In this document: positions 24,571-31,730 of the stretch, in pieces
How the letters are laid out: each line of letters begins with the position of its first letter
How positions within the stretch are numbered: the first letter of the stretch is position 1
Assembly: GCA_947167045.1 (NCBI GenBank)
Contig: CAMVGO010000026.1
Span: 1 to 32,594, forward strand
Direction of reading: 5' to 3'
Length of the DNA: 32,594 bases
DNA from: an uncultured Clostridia bacterium
GTDB lineage: Bacteria; Bacillota; Clostridia; Saccharofermentanales; Saccharofermentanaceae
Position numbers and translations under genes: made by a program
The notes under the pieces: model-generated
Seen by the model: the letters and a program-made list of their open reading frames with translations, nothing else
The model's database searches: none
What the model was told of the DNA's origin: nothing

Positions 24571-25034
24571 CAATCTTTCCCCTTATTGCTGCTGATCTTC
24601 TTCCATTCAGCCACGGCGAGCTCGTCACAACGGTTATTGAACTCATTGTCTGCATGTCCCTTTACCTTATGGAAAATGACCTTATGGGTTGAAGTAAGCA
24701 CCAGCAGTTCCTTCCAAAGGTCGCTGTTGGCAACTTCCGCCTTGGCGCTGTTCTTCCAGCCGTTCTTTATCCATTTGCCTATCCAGTCCTGAGCGAACGC
24801 ATTTACCACATAGGCACTGTCACTGTAGACATCGACCTTACACGGACGTTTTAAAGCGCGGAGGCCTTCTATGACCGCCATAAGCTCCATACGGTTATTG
24901 GTCGTATTATCCTCGCCTCCGGAGAGTTCTTTTTTTGCTCCGCCGGCCATGAGGATAGCCGCCCAGCCGCCTGGCCCTGGATTACCCGAACAGGCACCGT
25001 CTGTATAGATTGTAACTTCGTTGATGACTGCCAT
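24570..25034 (-). CDS. rnhA: Ribonuclease HI
   Basis: A 154-residue RNase HI that degrades RNA in RNA-DNA hybrids. All catalytic residues are present: D12 (YTDGACSGN), E50 (NNRMELMAV), D72 (YSDSAYVV), H127 and D137 (KGHADNEFNNRCDELA). The basic handle region around Trp84-Lys94 resembles the long E. coli-type form. The length matches the family. It begins 15 bases after proC and couples to the NUDIX gene through a one-base overlap. Stand-alone form with no N-terminal hybrid-binding domain. Confidence 0.96.
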   Translation of the reverse strand: MAVINEVTIYTDGACSGNPGPGGWAAILMAGGAKKELSGGEDNTTNNRMELMAVIEGLRALKRPCKVDVYSDSAYVVNAFAQDWIGKWIKNGWKNSAKAEVANSDLWKELLVLTSTHKVIFHKVKGHADNEFNNRCDELAVAEWKKISSNKGKD

Positions 25035-25049
25035 AGAGTATTGGCGGGC

Positions 25050-25853
25050 TTATTTATTGCCCTTCATCTCCTGGGTCTTGTCGTAAGCGGCCGTAACTGA
25101 CTTGATGACCGCATTCCTGAGGCCGTTCTCTTCGAGTGCCATTACTCCGGCAATGGTGGTTCCTCCGGGTGAGCATACCATATCCTTAAGTACCGCGGGG
25201 TGCTTTCCCGTCTCGAGAGCGAGCTTGCCCGAACCTGCGACGGTTGCAGCGGCGATCTTAAGAGCGTCTGCCCTCTTTATGCCGAGGCTTACCGCAGCAT
25301 CTGCCATCGCTTCGATAAAGAGCATGACATAGGCGGGACCGGTTCCGGACACGCATCCTATCGCGTCCAGCGTATTCTCATCGCAGAGGATCGATTCTCC
25401 GCATGTGTTAAGAAGTTTTATTACAAAATCAGATTCCTCACTGCTCAGTCCCACGGGGCAGACAGCAGATACGCCGAGTCCTACCTGAGCGGGAGTGTTC
25501 GGCATGATCCTTACGAACTTTCTGCCTTCACCGAGGATCTTCCCGATCCTGTCGCATGTTACGGCTGCGGCTATGGAAAGAACAATAGCACCGGGCTCAA
25601 GACTGTCCTTTATGCTCTTTAACGCATCGTCGAAATGGACAGGCTTTACTGCCATCAGGATATAATCGGCACCTTTGACCGCTTCCTGAGCGGAAGATGC
25701 GGCATTTACTCCGAGTTCTTCGGCGCACTTGGTGCACGCCTCCTCATAAACATCAAAACACCAGGCTTCCGACGGGCTGATGACTCCGCCCTTAACAAAA
25801 CCGCCCAAAAGAGCTTTTCCCATGTTCCCGGTACCGATAACTGCCAACCTCAT
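25050..25853 (-). CDS. proC: Pyrroline-5-carboxylate reductase
   Basis: A 267-residue NAD(P)H-dependent enzyme for the last step of proline synthesis. The N-terminal Rossmann motif is GTGNMGKALLGGF. VRIMPNTPAQVG and GCVSGTGPAYVMLFIEAMADAA mark the catalytic and oligomerisation regions, and KDMVCSPGGTTIAGV is the conserved C-terminal signature. Length is as expected. ATG 25853 has AAGGAG eight bases upstream. It opens the operon proC, rnhA, NUDIX, ftsK, cinA, murJ and is divergent from tRNA-Trp. Confidence 0.96.
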   Translation of the reverse strand: MRLAVIGTGNMGKALLGGFVKGGVISPSEAWCFDVYEEACTKCAEELGVNAASSAQEAVKGADYILMAVKPVHFDDALKSIKDSLEPGAIVLSIAAAVTCDRIGKILGEGRKFVRIMPNTPAQVGLGVSAVCPVGLSSEESDFVIKLLNTCGESILCDENTLDAIGCVSGTGPAYVMLFIEAMADAAVSLGIKRADALKIAAATVAGSGKLALETGKHPAVLKDMVCSPGGTTIAGVMALEENGLRNAVIKSVTAAYDKTQEMKGNK

Positions 25854-25869
25854 AACTTTTCTCCTTATT

Positions 25870-25898
25870 TATATATAAGATAAGCGCTACAATCTTAA
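25870..25898 (-). promoter_or_regulatory. Possible promoter of the proC-murJ operon
   Basis: Minus-strand -35 TTAAGA (25893-25898), 17-base spacer, -10 TATATA (25870-25875), both weak matches. It is the best candidate between proC and the divergent tRNA promoter, which starts nine bases further on. Confidence 0.4.
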
Positions 25899-25906
25899 CA
25901 TTACCC

Positions 25907-25935
25907 TTGACATAGTGCAAACCAACGAATAAAAT
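25907..25935 (+). promoter_or_regulatory. Promoter of tRNA-Trp
   Basis: Consensus -35 TTGACA (25907-25912), 17-base spacer, -10 TAAAAT (25930-25935). Transcription would start near 25942, a few bases before the tRNA 5' end. GTGCAA (25915-25920) and TTGCAC (25941-25946) form an inverted repeat around the -10. Confidence 0.75.
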
Positions 25936-25948
25936 ACACGTTGCACAT

Positions 25949-26023
25949 AGGGGAGTGGCTCAACGGTAGAGCAGCGGTCTCCAAAACCGCCGGTTGCGCG
26001 TTCAAATCGTGTCTCCCCTGCCA
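25949..26023 (+). tRNA. tRNA-Trp (anticodon CCA)
   Basis: A full cloverleaf can be folded by hand. The acceptor stem is AGGGGAG (25949-25955) with CTCCCCT (26013-26019), discriminator G and an encoded CCA end (26021-26023). The D stem is GGCTC/GAGC. The anticodon stem GCGGT/ACCGC encloses loop CTCCAAA with anticodon CCA at 25981-25983. The T arm has loop TTCAAAT with G-T pairs in its stem. It is a single tRNA gene with its own promoter and terminator, on the opposite strand from both flanking operons. Confidence 0.95.
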
Positions 26024-26025
26024 AC

Positions 26026-26062
26026 AAAAAAGAGTTTCCGATACTTCGGGAACTCTTTTTTT
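26026..26062 (+). terminator. Intrinsic terminator of tRNA-Trp, likely bidirectional
   Basis: Stem GAGTTTCCGA (26032-26041) and TCGGGAACTC (26046-26055), loop TACT, followed by seven Ts. The upstream A-run gives a T-run on the other strand, so it can also end the zinc-ribbon operon whose last stop codon is at 26088. Confidence 0.88.
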
Positions 26063-26087
26063 GTAATCAAATTGTCCCAAAAACGGG

Positions 26088-26516
26088 CTATTTCTTCCTT
26101 ATCAGCGATGCGCCGCAGAAAGAACACACGCTTTCATTCTCCGCCCTGACGGAACCGCAGTTCGGACAGTTGGTGTAATACTTGTGCTTCAGGAACTCGG
26201 CTCTTTCATCCAACTCCTTCTGGACAGCCGCATTTTTTTCGACAAGTTTTTCCGTAACCTCGTCTTCGGTTTTCGTCTGCGCTTTTCTCTTATAGATCTG
26301 ACCCGCAACTATATACGCGGCAAAAAGAACCATAAAGATACAGGGCGTATAGAAGACAAGGTTATCGAAGAAGACGAAGGGCGCACCCTCCAGGCCCGAA
26401 TTCTCGAAAACCGGTATGACCAGTTCATAGTAAAAGTTAGTGGCAAAGAGAAAAAGGTTTAATAAGATCCCCGCAATGCCTATCGGAAGGGAAAACTTGA
26501 AAAATCTGTCTGCCAT
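26088..26516 (-). CDS. Small membrane protein with C-terminal zinc ribbon
   Basis: A 142-residue protein with two hydrophobic helices (~7-30 and ~52-72), a charged helical stretch likely to be a coiled coil (~75-110), and a C-terminal zinc ribbon, CPNCG ... CSFCG. It is related to the C-terminal two thirds of the protein encoded just upstream: FYYELVIPVFE and FFDNLVFYTPCIF here match FFYEAIIPFFE and FFDEFIFYLPSLL there. The ATG at 26516 overlaps the upstream stop by one base (TGATG); a GTG at 26519 is the alternative. AGGAGAGG precedes it. Function unknown. The ribbon would face the cytoplasm if the helices form a hairpin. Confidence 0.8.
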   Translation of the reverse strand: MADRFFKFSLPIGIAGILLNLFLFATNFYYELVIPVFENSGLEGAPFVFFDNLVFYTPCIFMVLFAAYIVAGQIYKRKAQTKTEDEVTEKLVEKNAAVQKELDERAEFLKHKYYTNCPNCGSVRAENESVCSFCGASLIRKK

Positions 26517-27532
26517 CACCCTCTCCTTCCCGGATGCTTATCCGCTTCCTCGTCTGCTGCCGAGATACGGTGGACCGCACCCGATAATCCGTAATCAAAA
26601 GACTTGACCTCCAAAGAAGCCCCGCAGAACGTGCATGACCTTAAGGCTTTGGAAGCCTCCGCGCCGCAGTTCGGGCAGTTATTGTAATACCACTTCCTGC
26701 TCAGTTGCGATGTTATGAACTCTTCGGTCTTGAGTCTTTCTTCTGCGGCATCGATATCACCGACGACTCTGACCGCGCACTGATATAAGAGCTTGTCCCT
26801 GATCTTTACTATCAGGCAGCAGATAAGTGAACTTAGCAAACACAACAGCGACGGAAGGTAAAAGATAAACTCGTCAAAGAACTTAAATGCCTGGTCGCTC
26901 ATCGTCGCCCTCTCGAAAAAGGGTATAATGGCTTCATAGAAGAAAAGATTGACCACCATGCATACAAAGCCGATCCACATCCACATAAACAGGTTCAGCC
27001 ATAAGATCTTCGGAGTCCTGCCGATCAGTTCGCCTACTTTCTTTTTGTTTTCCTCTCCGTATTCCTTGTCGAAAAAAGATATGCAGAAACAATCTTTGGA
27101 CTTGGCCCAGGATTTTCTGTCACGGGAGATACCGTAAGGTCTGTCGCCTTTCCATATTCTCATACCGAAGGACGGAACATAGCCCTTCAGGAAGTATGAT
27201 ACGACCAATGTACGGTCATATTCTTTTAGACCGTACAAATAAAAGAAAATGCTGACAAGGAATATTATAAGATTCAGCCAGTTAAGTCCCGGAAGAAAAC
27301 CTTCCAAGACAATGGCCAACATATACAAGAATATAACAAAACCTACGATGGCGTACGCAGAAAAGCATCCCGTTAAGGATTCATCCCCGTTACCCGAATA
27401 ACCGCCGCCCGAAAAACCGCCGCCGGAATAGCCGCCTCCGGAAAAACCGCTTCCACCGAAGCCGCCGCCGAAACCGCCGCCATGATGTCCGCCTGAGTGG
27501 CCTCCTCCGCCGTGAAATCCTCCGCTGGCCAT
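26516..27532 (-). CDS. Glycine-rich membrane protein with C-terminal zinc ribbon
   Basis: A 338-residue protein. Residues 1-~50 are almost only Gly, Ser, His, Phe and Tyr in GGxS/GGGY/GGGF repeats. Two close hydrophobic helices follow (~60-105), then a soluble stretch with a run of Lys (~125-170), two more helices (~180-205 and ~225-245) and a C-terminal region with CPNCG ... CTFCG. The downstream gene encodes a shorter relative lacking the Gly-rich and first membrane parts, so the two look like a tandem duplication. Start ATG 27532 has AGGGG upstream; a good promoter lies at 27566-27593. Function unknown; the Gly-rich part resembles low-complexity tails of phage-shock or TPM-type proteins only in composition. 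Confidence 0.8.
   Translation of the reverse strand: MASGGFHGGGGHSGGHHGGGFGGGFGGSGFSGGGYSGGGFSGGGYSGNGDESLTGCFSAYAIVGFVIFLYMLAIVLEGFLPGLNWLNLIIFLVSIFFYLYGLKEYDRTLVVSYFLKGYVPSFGMRIWKGDRPYGISRDRKSWAKSKDCFCISFFDKEYGEENKKKVGELIGRTPKILWLNLFMWMWIGFVCMVVNLFFYEAIIPFFERATMSDQAFKFFDEFIFYLPSLLCLLSSLICCLIVKIRDKLLYQCAVRVVGDIDAAEERLKTEEFITSQLSRKWYYNNCPNCGAEASKALRSCTFCGASLEVKSFDYGLSGAVHRISAADEEADKHPGRRG
27370..27532 (-). repeat. Gly-rich codon repeat at the start of the zinc-ribbon membrane protein
   Basis: A run of short in-frame repeats (plus strand CCGCCGCCGGAATAGCCG-type units) encodes GGGYS/GGGFS peptides. It is a likely place for slippage-driven length variation. Confidence 0.6.
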
Positions 27533-27565
27533 ATTCCCCTACCCCCGAAAAACAATCTGAAAAAT

Positions 27566-27593
27566 ATTATAGATTACGGGGCAATTTTGTAAA
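27566..27593 (-). promoter_or_regulatory. Predicted promoter of the zinc-ribbon protein pair
   Basis: Minus-strand -35 TTTACA (27588-27593), 16-base spacer, perfect -10 TATAAT (27566-27571). Transcription would start about 25-30 bases before the ATG. Confidence 0.65.
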
Positions 27594-27619
27594 CAGACAA
27601 CGGAAACAGATGCTGTATG

Positions 27620-28792
27620 TCAGGTTGAAGCAGCGGATTCCTGTACGGACTCCTGTACAGATTCCTGCACTGTTTCGGAAACAGCTGCAGAAGATGCGAC
27701 TGCGAATTTCTCTTCGGTATCAAGGTTATATCTTATCTGTGAGCTGCTAAGCAACGCCTTGGGCACCACATCGAATGCGATATAGTTGACTTCGTTCTTT
27801 GTGACTGGGACCATCCTGAAGGCATAATCTCCCCTTGAATCGAACCTTACATCACTGCCGTTATATTCACCCATCAGCTTGAGTGCAATATCCATGGCAT
27901 CATTCATCGTCAGATCGGGATAGAGCGTCAGCAGGATGTTCGAAAAGTACATCCAGACAGGGTTTACGTCTTCTGCATATTCGATATAGATCCTGACATA
28001 AGCCAGTTCGTTGTCGGTCTTTCTCGTCGCACCGTCGATTCCGGAATTTACCAGATAGCTCCTGGATTCACCTTCGAAAAAGTCTGCAAAAGACCTGTTC
28101 GCGGAAACGATCGCCTTATCGCCTAAAATGCTCGGATTTGTATCAGGATCAACATAATCGATACCGATGAAGCCGATGTCGAGGCCATTATTCATCAGCG
28201 CCTTGGAAATATCCGCAGCATCAAATCTGGTCCTGAATTCTTCGAGCGTCATTCCCATGGAAGGACAGATAACGTTGGGAAGGATGAAATATGCGGCACC
28301 GACAACGATAGCCACAAATACAAGCAGGAGCGATATGGGAATGAGCGGATCCCTCTTGCACTTCTCGCCGAAAGAAAGCTTTCTGAACTCCTCATTGGCC
28401 TTCTTTGTTTCTTCATCTGCTCCGGCTATGCGGACGGTATCGACTGCATTTTCCTTGCCGTCAGATTCTTTTCCGTCAGATTCTTCGGATCCTTCGTCAT
28501 CTTCAGAACCTTCGTCCTTTTCTTCTTCAGAACCGTCTCCGTCCACGTCCTCTTCAGACTCTTCCGGGGATTCGTTTTCATCCGGCTCATCTTCACCGAC
28601 AGATTCTTCTGCAGTATCTTCATCAACTGACTTTTCTTCAACGGACTCTTCAGACTTTTCTTCCACAGTCTCCGAGAAAACCTCTTCCGTTTCTTCAGTG
28701 ACATCACCCTCAATGCTGTTTCCGGTGTTCTTAACTTCGTTTTCTATATCATTGTTCACGGGCTTTTTACCCTTATTCTTATGTTTTGACAT
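27620..28792 (-). CDS. Acidic single-pass membrane protein of unknown function
   Basis: A 390-residue protein. Residues ~20-130 are a highly acidic Glu/Asp/Ser-rich cytoplasmic region. A basic stretch (FGEKCKRDPL) leads to one transmembrane helix (~150-172), followed by a ~200-residue extracytoplasmic domain with mixed alpha/beta pattern and no motif I know. The protein ends in a short Gln/Glu/Ser repeat (VQES three times). ATG 28792 is chosen because GGGGGAGG lies eight bases upstream; a longer frame to 28864 runs through the promoter. The low-complexity half is also open on the opposite strand, but that is a shadow. Function unknown. Confidence 0.8.
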   Translation of the reverse strand: MSKHKNKGKKPVNNDIENEVKNTGNSIEGDVTEETEEVFSETVEEKSEESVEEKSVDEDTAEESVGEDEPDENESPEESEEDVDGDGSEEEKDEGSEDDEGSEESDGKESDGKENAVDTVRIAGADEETKKANEEFRKLSFGEKCKRDPLIPISLLLVFVAIVVGAAYFILPNVICPSMGMTLEEFRTRFDAADISKALMNNGLDIGFIGIDYVDPDTNPSILGDKAIVSANRSFADFFEGESRSYLVNSGIDGATRKTDNELAYVRIYIEYAEDVNPVWMYFSNILLTLYPDLTMNDAMDIALKLMGEYNGSDVRFDSRGDYAFRMVPVTKNEVNYIAFDVVPKALLSSSQIRYNLDTEEKFAVASSAAVSETVQESVQESVQESAAST

Positions 28793-28820
28793 ATAGGAAT
28801 CCTCCCCCTTAGACGCGTCT

Positions 28821-28849
28821 ATTATAGTGATAAAGTCCGTTCTTGTAAA
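28821..28849 (-). promoter_or_regulatory. Predicted promoter of the acidic membrane protein
   Basis: Minus-strand -35 TTTACA (28844-28849), 17-base spacer, -10 TATAAT (28821-28826). An inverted repeat, CCGTTC-TTG (28837-28845) and CAAG-GAACGG (28851-28860), covers the -35 and may be an operator. Confidence 0.65.
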
Positions 28850-28924
28850 ACAAGGAACGGGCAAGTTAACCGCGAATCGTGTAAAATAGTTGCAGAAACG
28901 CTCATTTCAAAGGGGGATACGGGA

Positions 28925-29629
28925 ATGGCACATCTTTTGATATCAGGCGGTACAAGAGGTATCGGCAAGGCCTGCGTTAAGCTTTTCGCCAGCCATGGCT
29001 ATAAGGTATCGTCATTAAGCCGTTCAGGCAGATCTGACGAGATCATCGAAGGCGTCACTTACTATCAGTGTGACGTAAAAGATCCCGAAGAGGTCGGACT
29101 CGCAGTAAAAAGCGCGGTAAGGTCTTTTGGTGCAGTGGATGTTCTTATCTCGAACGCAGGCATCTCGGTATCAGGGCTTGCACAGGACATGAAGTTCACG
29201 GATTACAGAGACGTAATGGATACCAACTTCGGCGGACTCTTTAATCTGGCAAATGCAGTTATTCCGGGCATGGTGGAACAGAGATCTGGCGTAATTCTTG
29301 CAGTATCTTCGATGTGGGGACAGACGGGCGCTTCCTGCGAGGCACTCTACTCAGCGAGCAAGGGTGCTGTCGATTCATATATAAAATCACTGGCGAAAGA
29401 ACTCGGTCCTTCAGGCATAAGGGTCAATGCCGTATCACCCGGTGTCATTGATACGGACATGATGAAATGCTACAGCGATGAGGACAGGGACGCACTCTGC
29501 GCGGAAACTCCCGCAGGCAGACTCGGTACTCCTGAGGAAGTCGCGGAAACCCTTTATTTCCTGCAGTCTGAGAAGGCTTCGTTCATCACAGGACAGATAA
29601 TTGGCGTCAACGGCGGATTCCTGATTTAA
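28925..29629 (+). CDS. Short-chain dehydrogenase/reductase (FabG-like)
   Basis: A 234-residue classical SDR. The cofactor motif is GGTRGIGKA near the N-terminus, followed by SRSGRS, which suggests NADP preference. NAGIS, the catalytic Ser in AVSSMWGQTG and Tyr/Lys in YSASKGA are present, and the C-terminus has VSPGVIDTDM and a final TGQIIGVNGGF. This matches 3-oxoacyl-ACP-reductase-like proteins; no fatty-acid genes are nearby, so the substrate is open. AAGGGGG lies upstream of the ATG. It is transcribed toward citrate synthase, divergent from the acidic membrane protein. Confidence 0.92.
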   Translation: MAHLLISGGTRGIGKACVKLFASHGYKVSSLSRSGRSDEIIEGVTYYQCDVKDPEEVGLAVKSAVRSFGAVDVLISNAGISVSGLAQDMKFTDYRDVMDTNFGGLFNLANAVIPGMVEQRSGVILAVSSMWGQTGASCEALYSASKGAVDSYIKSLAKELGPSGIRVNAVSPGVIDTDMMKCYSDEDRDALCAETPAGRLGTPEEVAETLYFLQSEKASFITGQIIGVNGGFLI

Positions 29630-29658
29630 TTGCTTTGTTGATTTCAATCATTTAGAAT
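29630..29658 (+). promoter_or_regulatory. Possible promoter of citrate synthase
   Basis: -35 TTGCTT (29630-29635), 17-base spacer, -10 TAGAAT (29653-29658), beginning right after the SDR stop. A hairpin, ACTGTCGC (29665-29672) and GCGGCAGT (29680-29687), follows in the predicted leader; it has no T-run, so it is not a typical terminator. Confidence 0.45.
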
Positions 29659-29716
29659 ATTAAAACTGTCGCGCATTTTGCGGCAGTAAATATGCCTCAG
29701 AAAGGAGAGGATTTTT

Positions 29717-31084
29717 ATGGCTACAAATAATTACTCCAAGATCACACCCGAGATCTTGCGTCTTGCGCAGATCTGTCAGTCAAATGCCATAGATCCGGAG
29801 CTCTACACCAAATATGATGTCAAGCGCGGCCTGAGAGACATTAACGGTAAAGGCGTCCTTACGGGACTTACCAAGATCTCCGAAGTCAATGCAACTCAAG
29901 TCGTAAACGGCGAGACAGTACCGGCTCCGGGCGAGCTGTTCTACCGCGGCATCAATGTAAAAGAGATGATCAAGGGACAGCCCGAGGAAATGCACTGCGG
30001 TTTTGAAGAGACCACCTATCTTCTTCTCTTCGGAAAACTACCGAATGAACAGGAGTTAAGGGATTTCCGCGCGCTTCTCGCAGAATCGCGTTCCAAGATG
30101 CCGAAGAATTTCTTCAGGGACGTTATAATGCAGAAACCTTCATCAGATCTGATGAACAATATCCAGAGAGGCGTCCTCAATCTGTACGCTTACGATACGC
30201 AGGCTGCGGACATTTCGATCCCGAACGTACTCCGCCAGTCGCTTGAGCTTATATCAATATTCCCGAGCATCGCTGTCCACAGTTATAATGCAATGCGCTA
30301 TTATCTCGACCGCGATTCACTGGTTGTACACAGACCGAGACCGGACTTATCGACTGCCGAGAACTTCCTTTACATGCTGAGAGCCGACAACAAGTTCACA
30401 CCGCTCGAAGCAAAGATACTGGACGTTTCACTCATGCTCCATGCAGAGCACGGCGGCGGTAACAACTCGACTTTCACGACTCACGTCGTAACGAGTTCCG
30501 GCACGGATACTTATGCTTCAGTCGTTGCTGCCCTGAGTTCGCTCAAGGGACCAAAGCACGGCGGTGCAAACATCATGGTCGTTAAAATGTTCAAGGAACT
30601 CGAGAGGAGCATCTCCGACTGGGAAGACGATGACGAGATACTCGCTTATCTCGAGAAGATCCTTCACAAGGATGCATTCGACCATTCAGGCGTCATCTAC
30701 GGCATGGGACATGCCATCTATTCGATCTCGGATCCCAGAGCCCAGATATTCAAGCGTTACGTCAGGGATCTCTCCGCCGAGAAGGGACGCACCAAGGAAT
30801 TCGAATTCTACGAGAGAGTCGAGAAACTTTCCGCAGAGCTCATCGCCGCAGAACGCCGCATCTACAAGGGCGTTTCAGCCAACATCGACTTCTACAGCGG
30901 CTTTGTTTATTCGATGCTCGGCATCCCCATGGAGCTCTACACTCCCCTGTTTGCGATCGCCAGGATCTCCGGCTGGTCTGCACACAGGATCGAAGAGCTC
31001 AACGGCAAAGGCAAGATCATACGTCCTGCTTACAAGAGCGTTCAGGATAGAGTCGAATACCATCCGATCAGCGAACGCGAATAA
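29717..31084 (+). CDS. gltA: Citrate synthase
   Basis: A 455-residue citrate/2-methylcitrate synthase condensing oxaloacetate with acetyl-CoA. Catalytic-site segments are visible: HAEHGGGNNSTFTTHVV, SLKGPKHGGAN, GMGHAIYSISDPRA (second active-site His) and NIDFYSGFVYSMLGIP (catalytic Asp). The N-terminal ~60 residues include an extension typical of the clostridial type. AGGAGAGG precedes the ATG. It likely supplies 2-oxoglutarate for glutamate synthesis through a partial cycle, an inference, as no aconitase or isocitrate dehydrogenase is in the window. A strong terminator follows. Confidence 0.95.
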   Translation: MATNNYSKITPEILRLAQICQSNAIDPELYTKYDVKRGLRDINGKGVLTGLTKISEVNATQVVNGETVPAPGELFYRGINVKEMIKGQPEEMHCGFEETTYLLLFGKLPNEQELRDFRALLAESRSKMPKNFFRDVIMQKPSSDLMNNIQRGVLNLYAYDTQAADISIPNVLRQSLELISIFPSIAVHSYNAMRYYLDRDSLVVHRPRPDLSTAENFLYMLRADNKFTPLEAKILDVSLMLHAEHGGGNNSTFTTHVVTSSGTDTYASVVAALSSLKGPKHGGANIMVVKMFKELERSISDWEDDDEILAYLEKILHKDAFDHSGVIYGMGHAIYSISDPRAQIFKRYVRDLSAEKGRTKEFEFYERVEKLSAELIAAERRIYKGVSANIDFYSGFVYSMLGIPMELYTPLFAIARISGWSAHRIEELNGKGKIIRPAYKSVQDRVEYHPISERE

Positions 31085-31107
31085 TTCTTTCGTAACTTAA
31101 ACCTCTG

Positions 31108-31139
31108 GCGCTGGCAGTCTTCTGTCAGCGCTCTTTTTT
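31108..31139 (+). terminator. Intrinsic terminator of citrate synthase
   Basis: Stem GCGCTGGCAG (31108-31117) and CTGTCAGCGC (31122-31131), four-base loop, then TCTTTTTT. It lies 24 bases after the stop codon. Confidence 0.9.
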
Positions 31140-31159
31140 CGGGAAAACCGGATAATACA

Positions 31160-31193
31160 AAAGGACTGCCTCACAGCAATGAGACAGTCCTTT
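31160..31193 (-). terminator. Terminator of the 88-aa gene
   Basis: A 14-bp stem with one mismatch, AAAGGACTGCCTCA (31160-31173) and TGAGACAGTCCTTT (31180-31193), lies 38 bases past the minus-strand stop at 31232. The minus-strand tail TTTTGTATT is moderately T-rich; the plus strand also has Ts, so it may act both ways. Confidence 0.7.
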
Positions 31194-31231
31194 ATTGATT
31201 CACTTTTTGAGATCAAACGATCAGGCTTTCA

Positions 31232-31498
31232 TCAAGCCTTATCGTCTTCCTCGTCGACCTTTCCGAAAAGGTTAAGTCTGAAGAGCATAGCCTCGTCATC
31301 AGGATCGGAGCAGGAGATCTTTGCATTGCATACGATTCCGCCCTCGATAAGCTTCATGATGCCTGTGATCTGGCTGAGCTTACTCTTAAGGTTGAAGCGG
31401 TCACCTTCATCCGTAAGAAGTATTACGCTGCCCTTGCACTCATCAAGTGCCTTCATAAGAGTTGCAACATCAATGTTGTCTAAGTAAAAAGCTTTCAT
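31232..31498 (-). CDS. Small unknown protein, 88 residues
   Basis: A short soluble acidic protein I cannot assign. It has an alternating strand/helix pattern (MKAFYLDNIDVATLMKALDE, GSVILLTDEGDRFNL, GGIVCNAKISCSD) and a charged tail. No signal peptide or membrane helix is seen. Two Cys (VCNAKISC) are present. AAGGAGG lies eight bases upstream of the ATG, and it has its own promoter, leader hairpin and terminator, so it is a real monocistronic gene. Possibly a small regulatory or adaptor protein; no function is claimed. Confidence 0.78.
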   Translation of the reverse strand: MKAFYLDNIDVATLMKALDECKGSVILLTDEGDRFNLKSKLSQITGIMKLIEGGIVCNAKISCSDPDDEAMLFRLNLFGKVDEEDDKA

Positions 31499-31543
31499 TA
31501 GTAATACCTCCTTGATATGGTATGTAGTCCTTTTTTACTATCC

Positions 31544-31597
31544 CCAAGGCTTTCCCTTGGACAGCTAAATGGTACACTTACTCCCGTTTTCAAACAA
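31544..31597 (-). promoter_or_regulatory. Promoter and leader hairpin of the 88-aa gene
   Basis: Minus-strand -35 TTGTTT (31592-31597), 17-base spacer, -10 TACCAT (31569-31574). A hairpin CCAAGG/CCTTGG (31544-31560) lies at the 5' end of the ~65-base leader. The remaining gap to lysA (31598-31730) holds the palindrome GTGCATATTGCAC (31641-31653) and the lysA terminator. Confidence 0.4.
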
Positions 31598-31658
31598 TTG
31601 GTTTGTTAAACAAGTTGCATAATCGAACAGTCTTGTTTTTGTGCATATTGCACAACGA

Positions 31659-31695
31659 AATAAAAGAACTCCGACGGGCAAAATACCTGGCGGAG
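31659..31695 (-). terminator. Probable terminator of lysA
   Basis: Stem CTCCG (31669-31673) and CGGAG (31691-31695) with an interrupted inner GG/CC pairing, followed on the minus strand by TTCTTTTATTT. It lies 35 bases past the lysA stop. Confidence 0.6.
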
Positions 31696-31730
31696 CCTTA
31701 TAAACAAAGGTTTTCGAACTGTTTCAGACG

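Noticed and set aside
28167..28796. 209-residue Ser/Asp-rich plus-strand frame
   Set aside because: It is the antisense shadow of the acidic Glu/Asp/Ser tract; no start signals.
29665..29687. Hairpin before citrate synthase as an intrinsic terminator of the SDR gene
   Set aside because: No T-run follows on the plus strand; it is kept only as a leader structure.
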